A DNA stretch of 64,000 nucleotides from Bacillus marinisedimentorum (GCF_001644195.2 NZ_LWBL02000013.1:60675-124674), one strand, 5' to 3'. Numbered from the stretch's first letter, positions 18,518 through 27,757 are shown. The notes: generated by a model not told the origin, from the letters alone. Translations and numbers: made by a program.

Positions 18518-18664
18518 CTGACTGGATGTATCTGGATTCGTAACATACTGTCTGCAGCATAGGATCAAGCTCCTCCCCTCAACAACAAACAAGGCAAAAC
18601 ATTTGCTCAAAAAGCCGCATTCTGGCTAAACTATAATCATCTGCAGACGGAAGGAGCAATCGTT

Positions 18665-19531
18665 TTGGAATTAGCTGCATATCTGCTCATCGGGGCCATC
18701 ATCGGGATTCTTTCCGGATTTTTCGGAGTGGGCGGCGGCTTTGTTTTGACACCGGTGCTGCTGCTGTTTGGTTTCGCGCCAGTAACTGCCATTGCAACGA
18801 GCCTCCTTTATACAATCGGAACATCGGTATCCGGAGTAGTTGCCCATTTGCGCCTCCGCAACATCGAGTGGAAGCTGGCATTCATCACAGGATTAAGCGG
18901 ACTTGCCGCGACAAGGGTAGCTCACCCGTTTGTCCTGTTTCTCGAAAGCAGAGGGCTTTCTGAAACGGTCATACCTGGTTTTTATCTGCTGCTGCTCGGT
19001 TATTTCGCTTTTTCGATGCTCCATAAGAAAAAAGGGAAGCCTAAGGAACCCGCTGAAAACGGAAAACACTCCCTCCCGATTATTTTGTTTATCGGCTTTT
19101 TTGGCGGCTTCGCCTCCACGGCCCTCGGAGTCGGGGGCGGATTCATTATCGTACCGCTGTTTATATCGCTGCTTGCTCTGCAGCCAAGACTGGCTGTCGG
19201 AACGAGCCTTGTCAGTGTTTTCTTCATCGTTATATCTGGTTTTATTTCATATGCTTTTACAACACCGATCAATTATGTGATTGGAATCATGCTGGTCATC
19301 GGTGCTTTGATTGGCGGTCAAGTCGGCGCCCATTTGACAGCTTATTTCAGCGATCCGGAAATCAAAAAACGACTCGGCTTGCTATATATTGTCACATGGC
19401 TCAGCGTCCTGCTGAAGCTGTTTGGGCTGAATATGACCGGGCTTGCGGGCCTCACCGCTTTCATTATTTATTTAATTTACTCGTTTAGCAGGACTATGAT
19501 CGGCAGCAGAAAAGAGCAGCAGAACGAATGA
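18665..19531 (+). CDS. TauE/SafE-family membrane exporter
   Basis: 288 residues. The family exports sulfite, sulfonates or other organic anions, and the substrate cannot be told here. The classical internal duplication is visible: GFFGVGGGF at 18-26 and LGVGGGF at 154-160, each starting a half with about four membrane segments. The first half has the VTAIATSLL sequence and the second LAVGTSLVSV. The start is TTG at 18665 with AAGGAG 8 nt upstream. It stands alone between repeats, with two tandem foldback elements directly downstream. Confidence 0.88.
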   Translation: MELAAYLLIGAIIGILSGFFGVGGGFVLTPVLLLFGFAPVTAIATSLLYTIGTSVSGVVAHLRLRNIEWKLAFITGLSGLAATRVAHPFVLFLESRGLSETVIPGFYLLLLGYFAFSMLHKKKGKPKEPAENGKHSLPIILFIGFFGGFASTALGVGGGFIIVPLFISLLALQPRLAVGTSLVSVFFIVISGFISYAFTTPINYVIGIMLVIGALIGGQVGAHLTAYFSDPEIKKRLGLLYIVTWLSVLLKLFGLNMTGLAGLTAFIIYLIYSFSRTMIGSRKEQQNE

Positions 19532-19534
19532 CTC

Positions 19535-19836
19535 AGGAACAAATGCGCAAGGCGCCCGCTTAGCGGCGTACGCATAAGCGGGGGTTCCCGCAGGGAGGTG
19601 CTCTTTCCTCCCGGAGGGGATCACCGCTTATGACGATAGCCGCTGGCGCCTGGAGCTGGAGGAACAAATGCGCAAAGCGCCCGCTTAGCGGCGTACGCAT
19701 AAGCGGGGGTACCCGCAGGGAGGTGCTCTTTCCTCCCGGAGGGGATCACCGCTTATGACGATAGCCGCTGGCGCCTGGAGCTGGACGATTCTCTTCTGGC
19801 TTTTTATCCACAACGCTTACATATTATAATTTTAGC
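19535..19836. repeat. Foldback element, two tandem copies (125-bp duplication)
   Basis: Copy 1 begins AGGAACAAATGCGC at 19535 and copy 2 at 19660, so 125 bp are duplicated almost exactly. Each copy carries nested inverted repeats: AGGCGCC ... GGCGCCT outermost, CATAAGCGG ... CCGCTTATG inside, and GGGAGG ... CCTCCC at the centre, which can fold into one long hairpin. Copy 2 continues with the family's A/T-rich tail (TTATCCACAACGC ... ATATTATAATTT) and joins the terminator of the acetyltransferase gene. Other copies are at 30441, 32194, 34790, 48134 and 55391. Confidence 0.85.
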
Positions 19837-19881
19837 AAAAAAAGAGCACAGCAGGCTTTAACGCCTTAGCTGTGCTCTTTT
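19837..19881 (-). terminator. Bidirectional terminator overlapping the acetyltransferase stop
   Basis: AAAAGAGCACAGC at 19840-19852 pairs with GCTGTGCTCTTTT at 19869-19881. The right arm lies inside the last codons of the acetyltransferase gene (stop at 19866-19868). A run of seven A on the plus strand gives the T run for leftward transcripts. Confidence 0.85.
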
Positions 19882-20420
19882 TCCATCCATTCTCTTTTCA
19901 GCATTCCGTAAAGTTCAAGGTCATGCCGTCTGCCGCGGCGTTCCAGAAATTCTCTGTGCGATCCTTCCCTTATGAAACCGAGTTTCTCATACATCCGCTT
20001 TGCACGCTCATTATAAGAAAACACGGTCAACTGCAGCCGGTGAAGGTTTAATTCTTCAAATGCGTATTGGATGGCAAGGTTCATTGCTTCAGTCCCATAC
20101 CCCTGGCTCCAGTACTGGCGCTGCAGTGCAGCGGAAATCCAGGCGCTTCTGTGATTCCACAGGATGCCATCGATTTCAATAAAGCCTGCCAGCTCTTCTG
20201 TGCCTTTTAATCTTACGGCAAAGCGAAAGCTGTCAGACTCCTGGCTGCTGATCCAATCCTCCATGTCTTTCTTTGACTTCGGAACGGCCGGCCTGGCATC
20301 AAACAACTGTAGAAATTCATCATCTTCATGCCATGCGGCCAGCACAGCGGCATCCTCCTCCTGAAAAGCCGTCAACTTGACACGGTCACCATGGAACAGC
20401 GGCTTATTTAGCATTATCAT
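19866..20420 (-). CDS. GNAT-family N-acetyltransferase (RimJ/RimL type)
   Basis: About 184 residues. It transfers an acetyl group from acetyl-CoA, and in this subfamily the acceptor is often a protein N-terminus or a small amine. Seen in sequence: an N-terminal LTAFQEEDAAVLAAW segment typical of RimJ/RimL, a central beta strand region with GFIEIDGI, the acetyl-CoA loop YWSQGYGTEAM, and the closing NERAKRMYEKLGF helix. The start is uncertain between ATG at 20420 and ATG at 20414, both following a GGGGGG run. The substrate is unknown. Confidence 0.88.
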   Translation of the reverse strand: MIMLNKPLFHGDRVKLTAFQEEDAAVLAAWHEDDEFLQLFDARPAVPKSKKDMEDWISSQESDSFRFAVRLKGTEELAGFIEIDGILWNHRSAWISAALQRQYWSQGYGTEAMNLAIQYAFEELNLHRLQLTVFSYNERAKRMYEKLGFIREGSHREFLERRGRRHDLELYGMLKREWMEKEHS

Positions 20421-20614
20421 CAATCCCCCCGCTCTATGTTTCTATAAAGTAGTGTTCGCGATGCTCCGTGAAAATCCTTTCAGTCGGCTATATTACTATT
20501 TTTCATTTTTGTTATTTTATGGATGGCGGCATCTGCCAAAAACAGGAGTGATTGTTACTGAGTCGGGGAATAAAGGAAGGACATTACATCAATTTCAGGA
20601 AGGATGGAACTTTT

Positions 20615-21766
20615 GTGAATTTGCCGCTGGTCGTTGGACTCATCTTACTCGCCCTGGCACTGTCAGGTTTTATTGGAATAAAATTATTAAGGGTACCGGA
20701 CATAGTCCTATATGTGCTGCTTGGAATCGGCTTATCTTTTTTCATCCATGAATCGGAAGCGATCAAGGTAGCAGGAGAAATCGGAATGATTCTGCTGTTT
20801 TTCCTACTCGGCATGCGCTATAACATCGGAAATTTCGCCCTGAATATTAAAAAGGTGTGGAAAGCTGGAACACTGGACGCCTTTTTAGGGATTGTCATCA
20901 CCACTTTTGTCGCCTACCTTTTTGGGCTCGACTTTTTCCCGGCCCTCATCATCGGAGGAATTGTGTATGCAACCAGTTCGTCCATAACCGCAAAACTGCT
21001 TGAGCACTCGGACAGGCTGCAAAACAGGGAGTCAGAATTCATGCTGTCCCTGCTCATATTTGAAGACCTTGTCGCACCAGTGCTCGTTACCGTTTTGATC
21101 GGCATGTCCGGCGAATCCTTTACAGGATTTGACTTTGTGTTCATCTTTGTGAAAATTGCCGGACTGGCAGCAGGCGCATTCGTACTCAGCAAAATCGTGT
21201 TCAAATGGGCTGAGCCGTATGTCAAACGCATCGTTACCGATGATGCTTTCATCCTGCTAGTTGTCGGGAGTGCACTGGCTTACGGCGGTGTTGCTGTCCT
21301 GCTCGGACTTTCCGAAATCATCGGTGCCTTCCTGGCAGGCATGATATTGGCTGATGTAAAAGTGAAAAGGTTGATCAAGCGTGACTTGATGCCAGTCAGA
21401 AACTTATTCCTCCCGTTCTTTTTCCTGCATTTCGGGATTTCCATGGAATTTAATGACACCGTTCCTTCTGTTGGCCTCCTGGCCGTTTTGCTTCTCTGGG
21501 GGATTCTATATAAAGTACTTGTCGGTTACTACGGAGGGAAATGGTACGGACTGGAAAAAAAGGAGGCCGCGCTCGCCGGTTTTTCCTTTACTCCACGCGG
21601 GGAGTTTTCTGTAATCATCGCAGGACTCGCAACGGGAACACTGCAAGTTTTTACAGGGATTTATATTCTGGCTGCTGCGTTTATAGGAATGCTTATCTTC
21701 ATGCTTGCACCGAAACTGACTGAAAAGTTCTTCAAAAATGCAGACACAAGTACACATCCTGAGTGA
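20615..21766 (+). CDS. CPA2-family cation/proton antiporter (KefB/KhtU-like)
   Basis: 383 residues, about 12 membrane segments from residue 4 onward, no cytosolic RCK domain. The family exchanges K+ or Na+ for protons. The conserved discontinuous helix ATSSS is at 119-123 and the acidic pair in FEDLVAP is at 150-151. It resembles B. subtilis KhtU, but the partner genes khtS and khtT are absent from both sides. I chose GTG at 20615 (AGGAAGG upstream, first helix right after it) over a TTG at 20552 with poor spacing. It is divergent from the acetyltransferase gene. Confidence 0.85.
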   Translation: MNLPLVVGLILLALALSGFIGIKLLRVPDIVLYVLLGIGLSFFIHESEAIKVAGEIGMILLFFLLGMRYNIGNFALNIKKVWKAGTLDAFLGIVITTFVAYLFGLDFFPALIIGGIVYATSSSITAKLLEHSDRLQNRESEFMLSLLIFEDLVAPVLVTVLIGMSGESFTGFDFVFIFVKIAGLAAGAFVLSKIVFKWAEPYVKRIVTDDAFILLVVGSALAYGGVAVLLGLSEIIGAFLAGMILADVKVKRLIKRDLMPVRNLFLPFFFLHFGISMEFNDTVPSVGLLAVLLLWGILYKVLVGYYGGKWYGLEKKEAALAGFSFTPRGEFSVIIAGLATGTLQVFTGIYILAAAFIGMLIFMLAPKLTEKFFKNADTSTHPE

Positions 21767-22312
21767 TCCGTTCCGGGAAAGGCCGCTGCTCCACGTGGTA
21801 AAATAAGCTGCATCGGAAACCGCACGCAGTTCCGATAACGCCGAGAAAAGTGAAAAAGCAATTAAATGCGCACATTAAATGAACCAATAATTGTATATAA
21901 AATAGCATTATAACTAACGAAAAACGCTTGGCAGTCGGCCCTTTCCAATCAAAGTACCTTTTAATTGAATAAGTCTGGTTTATAGCCTGTTCTTATACAT
22001 TGTATGTTAAAACAAGGAGTTGATTTCCGCTGCAACGGATGTCGCACTTGTGCCCGTGATGAAAACGAATGCCTGTAGCGGAAAGAAACGGGCGAGGGCC
22101 AGGATGGAAAATATAATACTTCCTTACTCCACAATCCTGCCCTTATAATAATTAATTAAAAAGTTTATGTCGATATATCAATATAAAAAATCATACCAAT
22201 TACGAAGTTAATTGATATGTTAATTCATTTGCTATTCAATTGGAACTACTTGCGGAAACCGATACGGCTTTCTCGTTTTTTTTTGAATATCAGCACACAA
22301 ATTTGGATTGCT
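21767..22312. other. Intergenic region with a MITE-related relic
   Basis: No gene is seen. At 22019-22034 the plus strand reads GTTGATTTCCGCTGCA, and at 22070-22084 TGCCTGTAGCGGAAA, an inverted pair about 50 bp apart. The sequence between them (GATGTCGCACTTGTGCCC) recurs at 56415 with three substitutions. I read this as a decayed member of the 1469-1651 MITE group. The rest is A/T-rich without recognisable signals. Confidence 0.5.
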
Positions 22313-22873
22313 TTATTTAAATGTAATGGCCCATTGCTCCATTGGCCAGTAGCGGAGATTGACTTTGCCGACTACCTCGTCCTCCTGGATGAAACCGAAA
22401 TGCCTGCTGTCATGGCTCCCTCTCCGATTGTCGCCAATGACAAACACATGGCCTTCCGGCACTTTTTCAAAGCCCGTCAATTCTTCAAGAGTAAAGCTTC
22501 CGGTCAACTGTCCGGAAAATAACTCTTTTTTATTTTCCTTCAGATAAGGTTCTTTGTATGCCTCCCCATTTACATAAAGAACATCATCCCGATAGGCTAT
22601 TTCATCGCCTGGAAGCCCGATGACCCTTTTTACATAATCATCTGTTTCATTGGCATGGAACACGATGACATCAAACCGGTCAATTTCATCAATGTGATAT
22701 TCTATTTTATTCACAATGAGCAAATTGCCGTCTTCAAGGGTCGGGAACATGGATTCGCCTTCAACGATGTAGCTTGTAAACAAGTACATTCGAAAGATGA
22801 AGGCCACAATGATAGCCAGTGCAATTGTTCTTATCCAGTAAAATTTGTTCTTCTCTTTCAAATGAACCAGCAT
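22313..22873 (-). CDS. Type I signal peptidase (SipV/SipS-like)
   Basis: 186 residues. It is a membrane-anchored serine-lysine protease that removes signal peptides from exported proteins. One N-terminal membrane segment (about residues 13-32) is followed by the catalytic Ser41 in GESMFPT and the general base Lys82 in YVKRVIGLPGD. The GDNRRGSHDSR box near 147-157 completes the family signature. The gene lies 111 bp downstream of the yhjE homologue, the arrangement of yhjE-sipV in B. subtilis, so orthology to SipV is likely but not proven. The ATG at 22873 has GGGAAAAGG directly upstream. Confidence 0.93.
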   Translation of the reverse strand: MLVHLKEKNKFYWIRTIALAIIVAFIFRMYLFTSYIVEGESMFPTLEDGNLLIVNKIEYHIDEIDRFDVIVFHANETDDYVKRVIGLPGDEIAYRDDVLYVNGEAYKEPYLKENKKELFSGQLTGSFTLEELTGFEKVPEGHVFVIGDNRRGSHDSRHFGFIQEDEVVGKVNLRYWPMEQWAITFK

Positions 22874-22984
22874 CCTTTTCCCTATTTTACTCCCTAGACC
22901 AAGTATAACAGTATACAGATTTATCTGACAATTTACCCGGGTTATTTCCCGAGAAATGACAAAAGCGCTGTAATTTTGACAAGA

Positions 22985-23611
22985 TCAGGAAGAGTGATCG
23001 GCTCTGGACTTCACATTTCTTTGCAGTCTTTTCTCAATCCTTTTGCCCACCAGCCATAACAAGGTGATGGAAATGAGGATGATAATGGATTTGGCCGGGT
23101 TCCGGATCCACGACATGATATCATAACCAATATATGAAATAGTGAAGATCATCACCACTTTTCCGAGCATAACTGCCAATAAAAATTGATAGATGCTTAT
23201 CCTCGATAACCCTGCAACGACATTGATGATGGCAGAAGGTGAAAAAGGGAAGCACAGCAGCAGGAACAGCGGGCCAAATCCATGCCTTTCAACCCAGTTC
23301 ATCAGTTTTTGGACCTGCGGATGTTTGCGGATGAACCGGAAGAACCGCTGCTGTCCGAGTTTGCGGATGATGAGAAAAACGAGCGTTGCACCAAGTACCG
23401 CCCCGGTCCATGAAAGGATGAAGCCTTTCCATAATCCGAAAGCCGCAGCGTTGGCCATAACAAACAATACGAGGGGAAAAATCGGCAGGAAAGCTTCGAT
23501 CATAGGCAGCAATATTCCCGGAAGCGGACCGAGCGCCCGATATTCACCTAACATCTCAATCATATTTTCAATTGTGAAATACTCTTTTATCCATTCAATG
23601 TCAAAGTCCAT
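22985..23611 (-). CDS. yhjE: TVP38/TMEM64 (DedA-like) membrane protein YhjE
   Basis: 208 residues (B. subtilis YhjE 207). It is a polytopic membrane protein of the VTT domain superfamily, whose members act in lipid scrambling or transport. Features are the hydrophobic GPLPGILLPMIEAFLPIFPL re-entrant region, AFGLWKGFILSWTG, and a second re-entrant motif in FPFSPSAIINVVAGLS. A basic C-terminus faces the cytosol. The neighbour is a signal peptidase gene as in B. subtilis. The biochemical role of YhjE itself is not known to me. Confidence 0.85.
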   Translation of the reverse strand: MDFDIEWIKEYFTIENMIEMLGEYRALGPLPGILLPMIEAFLPIFPLVLFVMANAAAFGLWKGFILSWTGAVLGATLVFLIIRKLGQQRFFRFIRKHPQVQKLMNWVERHGFGPLFLLLCFPFSPSAIINVVAGLSRISIYQFLLAVMLGKVVMIFTISYIGYDIMSWIRNPAKSIIILISITLLWLVGKRIEKRLQRNVKSRADHSS

Positions 23612-23858
23612 CGTTCATTTCCCCTCGCAAATCAAATGCTTCGTCAAATACCCCGTCTACCTAAAGTGTACTATATTACTTTGTACATTCCCATCTTGTG
23701 AACATCTTCAACCATACAAAAAAATTCCTATTTTCATCACAACTTTACTTAAAAACATAATGTTCCATTTCAAAACTTTTTTTATACTAGAGAAAAGGCA
23801 CTAGAGATTCACGTAAACGGCAAAAAAGTTTTCGGGGATCCATACAGGGGGTGGTTTC

Positions 23859-24170
23859 ATGCAGCAGATCCAGCTATGTCCTAAATTTGAAACGGCATTT
23901 GAAATACTGGGGAGGCGCTGGACCGGGCTGATCATCAATGTTTTGCTCGATTCGCCAAAACGCTTCAAAGATATATCTGAATATATACCGAATATGAGTG
24001 ACAAAATGCTAGTCGATCGTCTGAAACAACTGGAGGCATCAGGCATTATCGTTCGAAAAGTATTTCCCGACACGCCTGTCCGGATAGAGTACCAGCTGAC
24101 TGAAAAGGGAAAAGCCCTGGAGCCGGTGATGACGGCAATCCAGAGCTGGGCAGAGGACTGGGTCCAGTAA
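23859..24170 (+). CDS. HxlR-family transcriptional regulator
   Basis: 103 residues. It is a winged-helix DNA-binding protein of the HxlR family, many members of which sense electrophiles or oxidants through an N-terminal cysteine. Cys7 in QLCPKFETAFEILGRRW is in the typical place. The recognition helix region is FKDISEYIPNMSDKMLVDRLKQLE and the wing is VRIEYQLTEKGKAL. The ATG has AGGGGGTGG 5 nt upstream. The target is unknown: yhjD follows in the same direction beyond a terminator, and yhjE is divergent. Confidence 0.92.
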   Translation: MQQIQLCPKFETAFEILGRRWTGLIINVLLDSPKRFKDISEYIPNMSDKMLVDRLKQLEASGIIVRKVFPDTPVRIEYQLTEKGKALEPVMTAIQSWAEDWVQ

Positions 24171-24207
24171 ACCCAAATATTTTTTATGGATACACGGCAT
24201 AATAACA

Positions 24208-24238
24208 GCGCATTCCCGCTTTAGGAATGCGCTTTTTA
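24208..24238 (+). terminator. Terminator of the HxlR gene
   Basis: GCGCATTCC (24208-24216) and GGAATGCGC (24224-24232) form a 9-bp stem followed by TTTTTAT. Confidence 0.85.
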
Positions 24239-24365
24239 TATTGCTGCGAAAAAGGAGCCGTCTTACCTGTAAAAATTTCTCTATTGAAATCAGGTTGCAT
24301 ACAGGACCTTTTCCTGCGTATAATAATACCAAACAAACGTTCGTGTCAGAAGGAGAGTGGTGCAC

Positions 24366-24752
24366 ATGCTTCATATTCCAGATGAGGACCGGAAGCTATT
24401 TGAGCAGTACATTTTTTTGCCGATGGTCGTAAAAGTGCTGAATTTGGATATGCGGCAAGTTGAGGTGAGTCCGTTCAAGCTGAAAAAGCCTTATCTGGAA
24501 CTGATTGAAACCGCCATACTCCGTGCCAGCCAGGATTTACGCGATATAAAATTCAAGATGCAGAAACGCAATTGGAAAGTGTTTGAAGGGGAACGTGATG
24601 AAGCCTTCACAAGTTATACATTTGTATACAATGGACGCGAGGAATTGCACAACTACTTCAATCCGCGGATCCGCAATAATGTGGAGGAGCTCCTTCGCAC
24701 CTATTTATCGGCAGCCGGCACCGCAAAACAAAAAGACCTCTCTTCACACTGA
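24366..24752 (+). CDS. yhjD: YhjD-like protein of unknown function
   Basis: 128 residues. It resembles B. subtilis YhjD (about 120 residues) in size, neighbourhood and sequence style. It starts MLHIPDEDRKLFEQYIFLP, is soluble and mostly helical, and has a basic centre (FKMQKRNWKVFEGERDEAFTS, here in parts) and an FNPRIRNNVEELL helix. No enzyme motif is visible. I chose ATG at 24366 because AAGGAG then has a 10-nt spacing; GTG codons at 24357 and 24360 are too close to it. A strong hairpin follows at once. Confidence 0.7.
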   Translation: MLHIPDEDRKLFEQYIFLPMVVKVLNLDMRQVEVSPFKLKKPYLELIETAILRASQDLRDIKFKMQKRNWKVFEGERDEAFTSYTFVYNGREELHNYFNPRIRNNVEELLRTYLSAAGTAKQKDLSSH

Positions 24753-24754
24753 TT

Positions 24755-24783
24755 CCCCCGGCTGTCAAACAGACAGCCGGGGG
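24755..24783. terminator. Strong hairpin between convergent yhjD and the M3 peptidase gene
   Basis: CCCCCGGCTGTC and GACAGCCGGGGG form a perfect 12-bp stem with a 5-nt loop. T runs are absent on both sides, but its position between convergent genes makes it the likely shared terminator. Confidence 0.7.
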
Positions 24784-24809
24784 TGTGAAAGCGGCCAATC
24801 CAATCATTT

Positions 24810-26498
24810 TTATGAAAGTGCCGCCAGTTCCTCCTGCATAAATGCCATAAGGTCCTTCACCATGCCGGCTGTAAAATCAAAGCGGATTCCAGCAGCTTCG
24901 TATACTTCCTGCAGAGAAACAGAATTACCCAGCGATAAAGCTTTACGGTAGCCGGCAAGTGCTGCCGCCTTGTCCTCTTTGAACAGCCTGTAAAGCTGGA
25001 CAGCGCCGAGCTGGGCGATTACATATTCAATATAATAAAACGGAACCTCAAAAATATGAAGCTGCCTCAGCCATCTATTCCGCAGCTCTTCTTCATAACC
25101 GGCCCAATTGACTGCACTTGCCGAAAGGCTGCCGGCAAGCTCAAAAAACTTGCTGTTCCGTTCATCTGTTGAATGATCCGGATTTTCATACATCCAATGC
25201 TGGAACTGGTCAATCGTGACACCCCACGGCAAAAAGCGGATAATGCCTTCAAGCTGCTCACGCTTGGCGCGCTTCAGTTCCTCTTCCGTACTGTAAAACA
25301 TATCCCAGTAATCCATTGTGAACAATTCCATTGCCATGCTGGCAAGCTCCGAAGACTCCATTGGTGTCTCCCTGTATTTGTTTAATTCAATATCTTTCTT
25401 CATGTCATTATGGATGCAATGTCCCATTTCATGCAGAAATGTGACGACATCATCATGGGTATTGGCTGCATTCATAAAAATGAACGACAGTCCGGTAAGG
25501 GGAAGCTCTGAACAAAAGCCGCCGGGGGACTTGTTTTTCCGGCTGTCCAAATCAAGCAGGCCTTCCGCACTCATCGTTTCAACCAGATGCGCAAAAGCGG
25601 GATCAAGCTGCTTAAAAATCATAATGCTGCCGCTTACGAGCTGATCCGTACTGTCAACCGGCTTTAAAGGCTGCTCGCCCGGCAGGACGGCTTCTGTATC
25701 CCAGGGGCGATATGTATCAACACCAAGTTTTTCGCGGTGTGCATGATCCAATTTTTCCTTCAGTGGTACGACATGTTCCCTCACAGCGCTTGCAAGTTCA
25801 TAGCAATCTTCCGGTGTATAGGAATATCGCTCATATTTTTTGAACATATAATCACGGTAGTTATCAAGTCCGGCATTCCTTGCTTTTTCCTGCCGGATTT
25901 CTATAAGACGGTCCATGATTTCCTGTAAGTCATCTTTATAAGACAGCATTTCTTGCTGGATAGCTTTCCATGCTGTTTCCCGAATTGTGCGGTCAGGGTT
26001 TTGCAAAAACATTTGCATCTGGCTGAGCGTCTTCTCTTTCCCGTCCCATGTGACCGTCATCCCGCCCGTAATTTCAAAGTACCGGGTGTTCAGCCGGTCT
26101 TCCTCAACCTCGAGCGGAATATTCTCCCGGCGGAACAGCTCAATGGCATTCCGTTTGCTCTTGCTGAACAGGCCGAAGGATGCATCCAGTTTTTCGCGGT
26201 AAGGACTGTTATAGAAAGCCTCATCCAATTTCGCTTCGTAATCCTTCAAGATCGGCAGAAGCGTTTCCTGATCATGCTCAAACTGCTCTTTAGCCTTCTG
26301 ATCAGAGTTGTTCCGCTGAAACTGGATATAATGCCCTGTCAGCAATTCCTCGACTTTATCAAAAAACGACGATTGCTTCAGCAGAACAGCCTTCAGCTCC
26401 TCAGCCGAATGAACCGGCATGTCCAGCAGTTCGTCAAGCTTTTTCTTTAGTTCTTCAGGGTTTTGGAGTCCCGGCGCTTCAATGTAAAATGAGCCCAC
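24810..26498 (-). CDS. M3-family oligoendopeptidase (PepF-like)
   Basis: 562 residues. It is a cytoplasmic zinc metallopeptidase that cleaves short peptides. The zinc motif HEMGH is at 356-360, with the third ligand expected in MESSELASMAMELF about 25 residues later. The C-terminal motif FYYIEYVIAQLGA, typical of the family, is intact. I chose GTG at 26498, which has AAAGGAG 8 nt upstream and gives the usual length near 565. The 20 extra upstream codons have no ribosome-binding site. It is monocistronic, convergent with yhjD. Confidence 0.92.
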   Translation of the reverse strand: MGSFYIEAPGLQNPEELKKKLDELLDMPVHSAEELKAVLLKQSSFFDKVEELLTGHYIQFQRNNSDQKAKEQFEHDQETLLPILKDYEAKLDEAFYNSPYREKLDASFGLFSKSKRNAIELFRRENIPLEVEEDRLNTRYFEITGGMTVTWDGKEKTLSQMQMFLQNPDRTIRETAWKAIQQEMLSYKDDLQEIMDRLIEIRQEKARNAGLDNYRDYMFKKYERYSYTPEDCYELASAVREHVVPLKEKLDHAHREKLGVDTYRPWDTEAVLPGEQPLKPVDSTDQLVSGSIMIFKQLDPAFAHLVETMSAEGLLDLDSRKNKSPGGFCSELPLTGLSFIFMNAANTHDDVVTFLHEMGHCIHNDMKKDIELNKYRETPMESSELASMAMELFTMDYWDMFYSTEEELKRAKREQLEGIIRFLPWGVTIDQFQHWMYENPDHSTDERNSKFFELAGSLSASAVNWAGYEEELRNRWLRQLHIFEVPFYYIEYVIAQLGAVQLYRLFKEDKAAALAGYRKALSLGNSVSLQEVYEAAGIRFDFTAGMVKDLMAFMQEELAALS

Positions 26499-27094
26499 AA
26501 TCCCAGCTCCTTTCTCTGGTTCATGAATAGTCCTTTCTATTATAAACCTTTCAGGCAAAAGAAGCTTCCTTGTGAAATGGAGGCTGCCTTGAAAAAATTG
26601 TATCAGAGCTCAAAAACATCTATTCGTCAGCATAAATGCCTGTGTCAGACCTTATTGTTGATATTAGGCCTTGTTCTTATAAAATGAAATATTCGTTGAC
26701 AAGAGAATCGGCTCCTTTTCCGCAGTTGCACAGGATCTGGAGGACTCTCTAGTTGCCGCAGGACGCGGCAGCCCTTAGCGAAGGCTTTCTCATTATCAAG
26801 CCTTCCCGTTCAAACTTGCTGCGGTTTTGTCTCGTTCGTTCTTCTGTCAGGACTTTTAATAAGCTTTCTTGACTCCTCATCGCATGAAAGAAATTTGAAA
26901 GCATTTTCGAGAAGTATCACAGATTCCTTTGTCTAGATATTTCTAGATCGATAATCCAGTGGAGCAGAGCCAAACATTAAGAAACATTGCGGGGAAGTAA
27001 AGACAGGAGCTGAACCGCTGCGCCGGACAGCAGGCTTACGGAGAAGATGTGGACGGCAGGGGAAAACAAGCGGCCGGGAGAGGGGCTTGCCGGT
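26499..27094. other. 596-bp gap between the peptidase gene and comK
   Basis: I see no gene. CTTATTGTTGAT at 26651 followed by TTAGGCCTTG resembles the sequence at 3179. A CTTT/TTCT-rich stretch follows to about 26.9 kb. The region upstream of comK's stop (26.9-27.09 kb) is GC-rich with no clear hairpin for a comK terminator. Confidence 0.35.
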
Positions 27095-27613
27095 TTATCC
27101 CGGTTCTTTCACACCGGCAAAAGTGAGAGATTTGATTTTTTCAGACAGCAAGAAACGGAATTGGGCGGTGCGGTGAAGCTGGTTTTCAAATGATCCTTTA
27201 GAAACGTTCAGGATAACTTCCTTATCATTCAAAAAAACGATTTTTGTCCGGTATGCATCCATTGCTTCGAGCTGTTTGATATATGAATGGGACAGCCATG
27301 AGCACTCCTCTTTATAGGGGGAGAGTGTCGGAAACATATAGATGCCGCTTGCAGGATCGATCGCAACCGGTGCTTTATGAGTGAAGCCGGTTATCTCCCT
27401 TGTTCCATCCTGCCGTCCTTTCAGGCTGGAGCCAAAGTAACGGCAGCTTTTTTCAATGATGGCAAGAGGTCGCATACCGACCGAAAACTCATCTTTGACT
27501 TGTATCACTTTTGTGTACATTTCACCGCAGTCATCTTTTTCTGCAATGACTGCCATTGTCTCCACATTCACTTCAAACGTATTTTTGGGCAGGGGATATG
27601 TTGTTGCTTCCAC
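27095..27613 (-). CDS. comK: Competence transcription factor ComK
   Basis: 172 residues. ComK binds A/T-rich boxes and switches on DNA-uptake genes. Diagnostic blocks are KSCRYFGSSLKGR, a GTREITGFTHKAPVAIDP stretch (HKAP, IDP), MFPTLSP, WLSHSYIK and SFENQLHRTAQFR. The frame ends about 20 residues after the last block, so the C-terminal tail of B. subtilis ComK (192 residues), which carries the FMLYPK sequence recognised by the MecA adaptor, is missing. I chose GTG at 27613 (AAAGGAG 8 nt upstream). A palindrome, AAATTCTGAATTT at 27666-27678, lies in the promoter region and could be part of an A/T-rich operator. Confidence 0.92.
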   Translation of the reverse strand: MEATTYPLPKNTFEVNVETMAVIAEKDDCGEMYTKVIQVKDEFSVGMRPLAIIEKSCRYFGSSLKGRQDGTREITGFTHKAPVAIDPASGIYMFPTLSPYKEECSWLSHSYIKQLEAMDAYRTKIVFLNDKEVILNVSKGSFENQLHRTAQFRFLLSEKIKSLTFAGVKEPG

Positions 27614-27726
27614 AGGGACCACTCCTTTCACCGGATCAGGATAATAGGCGTAGGTTTATTTTAACAAATTCTGAATTTTCTGGGTTTATTTCCTTGTTGT
27701 TTTTTACATTTATGTACAAATCAACA

Positions 27727-27752
27727 AATCCCGCCTGTCAAAAGGCGGGATT
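27727..27752 (-). terminator. Terminator of the oxidoreductase gene
   Basis: AATCCCGCCT and AGGCGGGATT form a 10-bp stem with a 6-nt loop, followed on the minus strand by TTGTTGATTT. It separates this gene from comK. Confidence 0.8.
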
Positions 27753-27757
27753 CATGT

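Noticed and set aside
18029..18562. 177-codon plus-strand frame over the 198-bp array
   Set aside because: It has no ribosome-binding site. Openness follows from the repeat period being a multiple of three and from lack of stops in the GC-rich unit. Kept as a finding, not as a gene.
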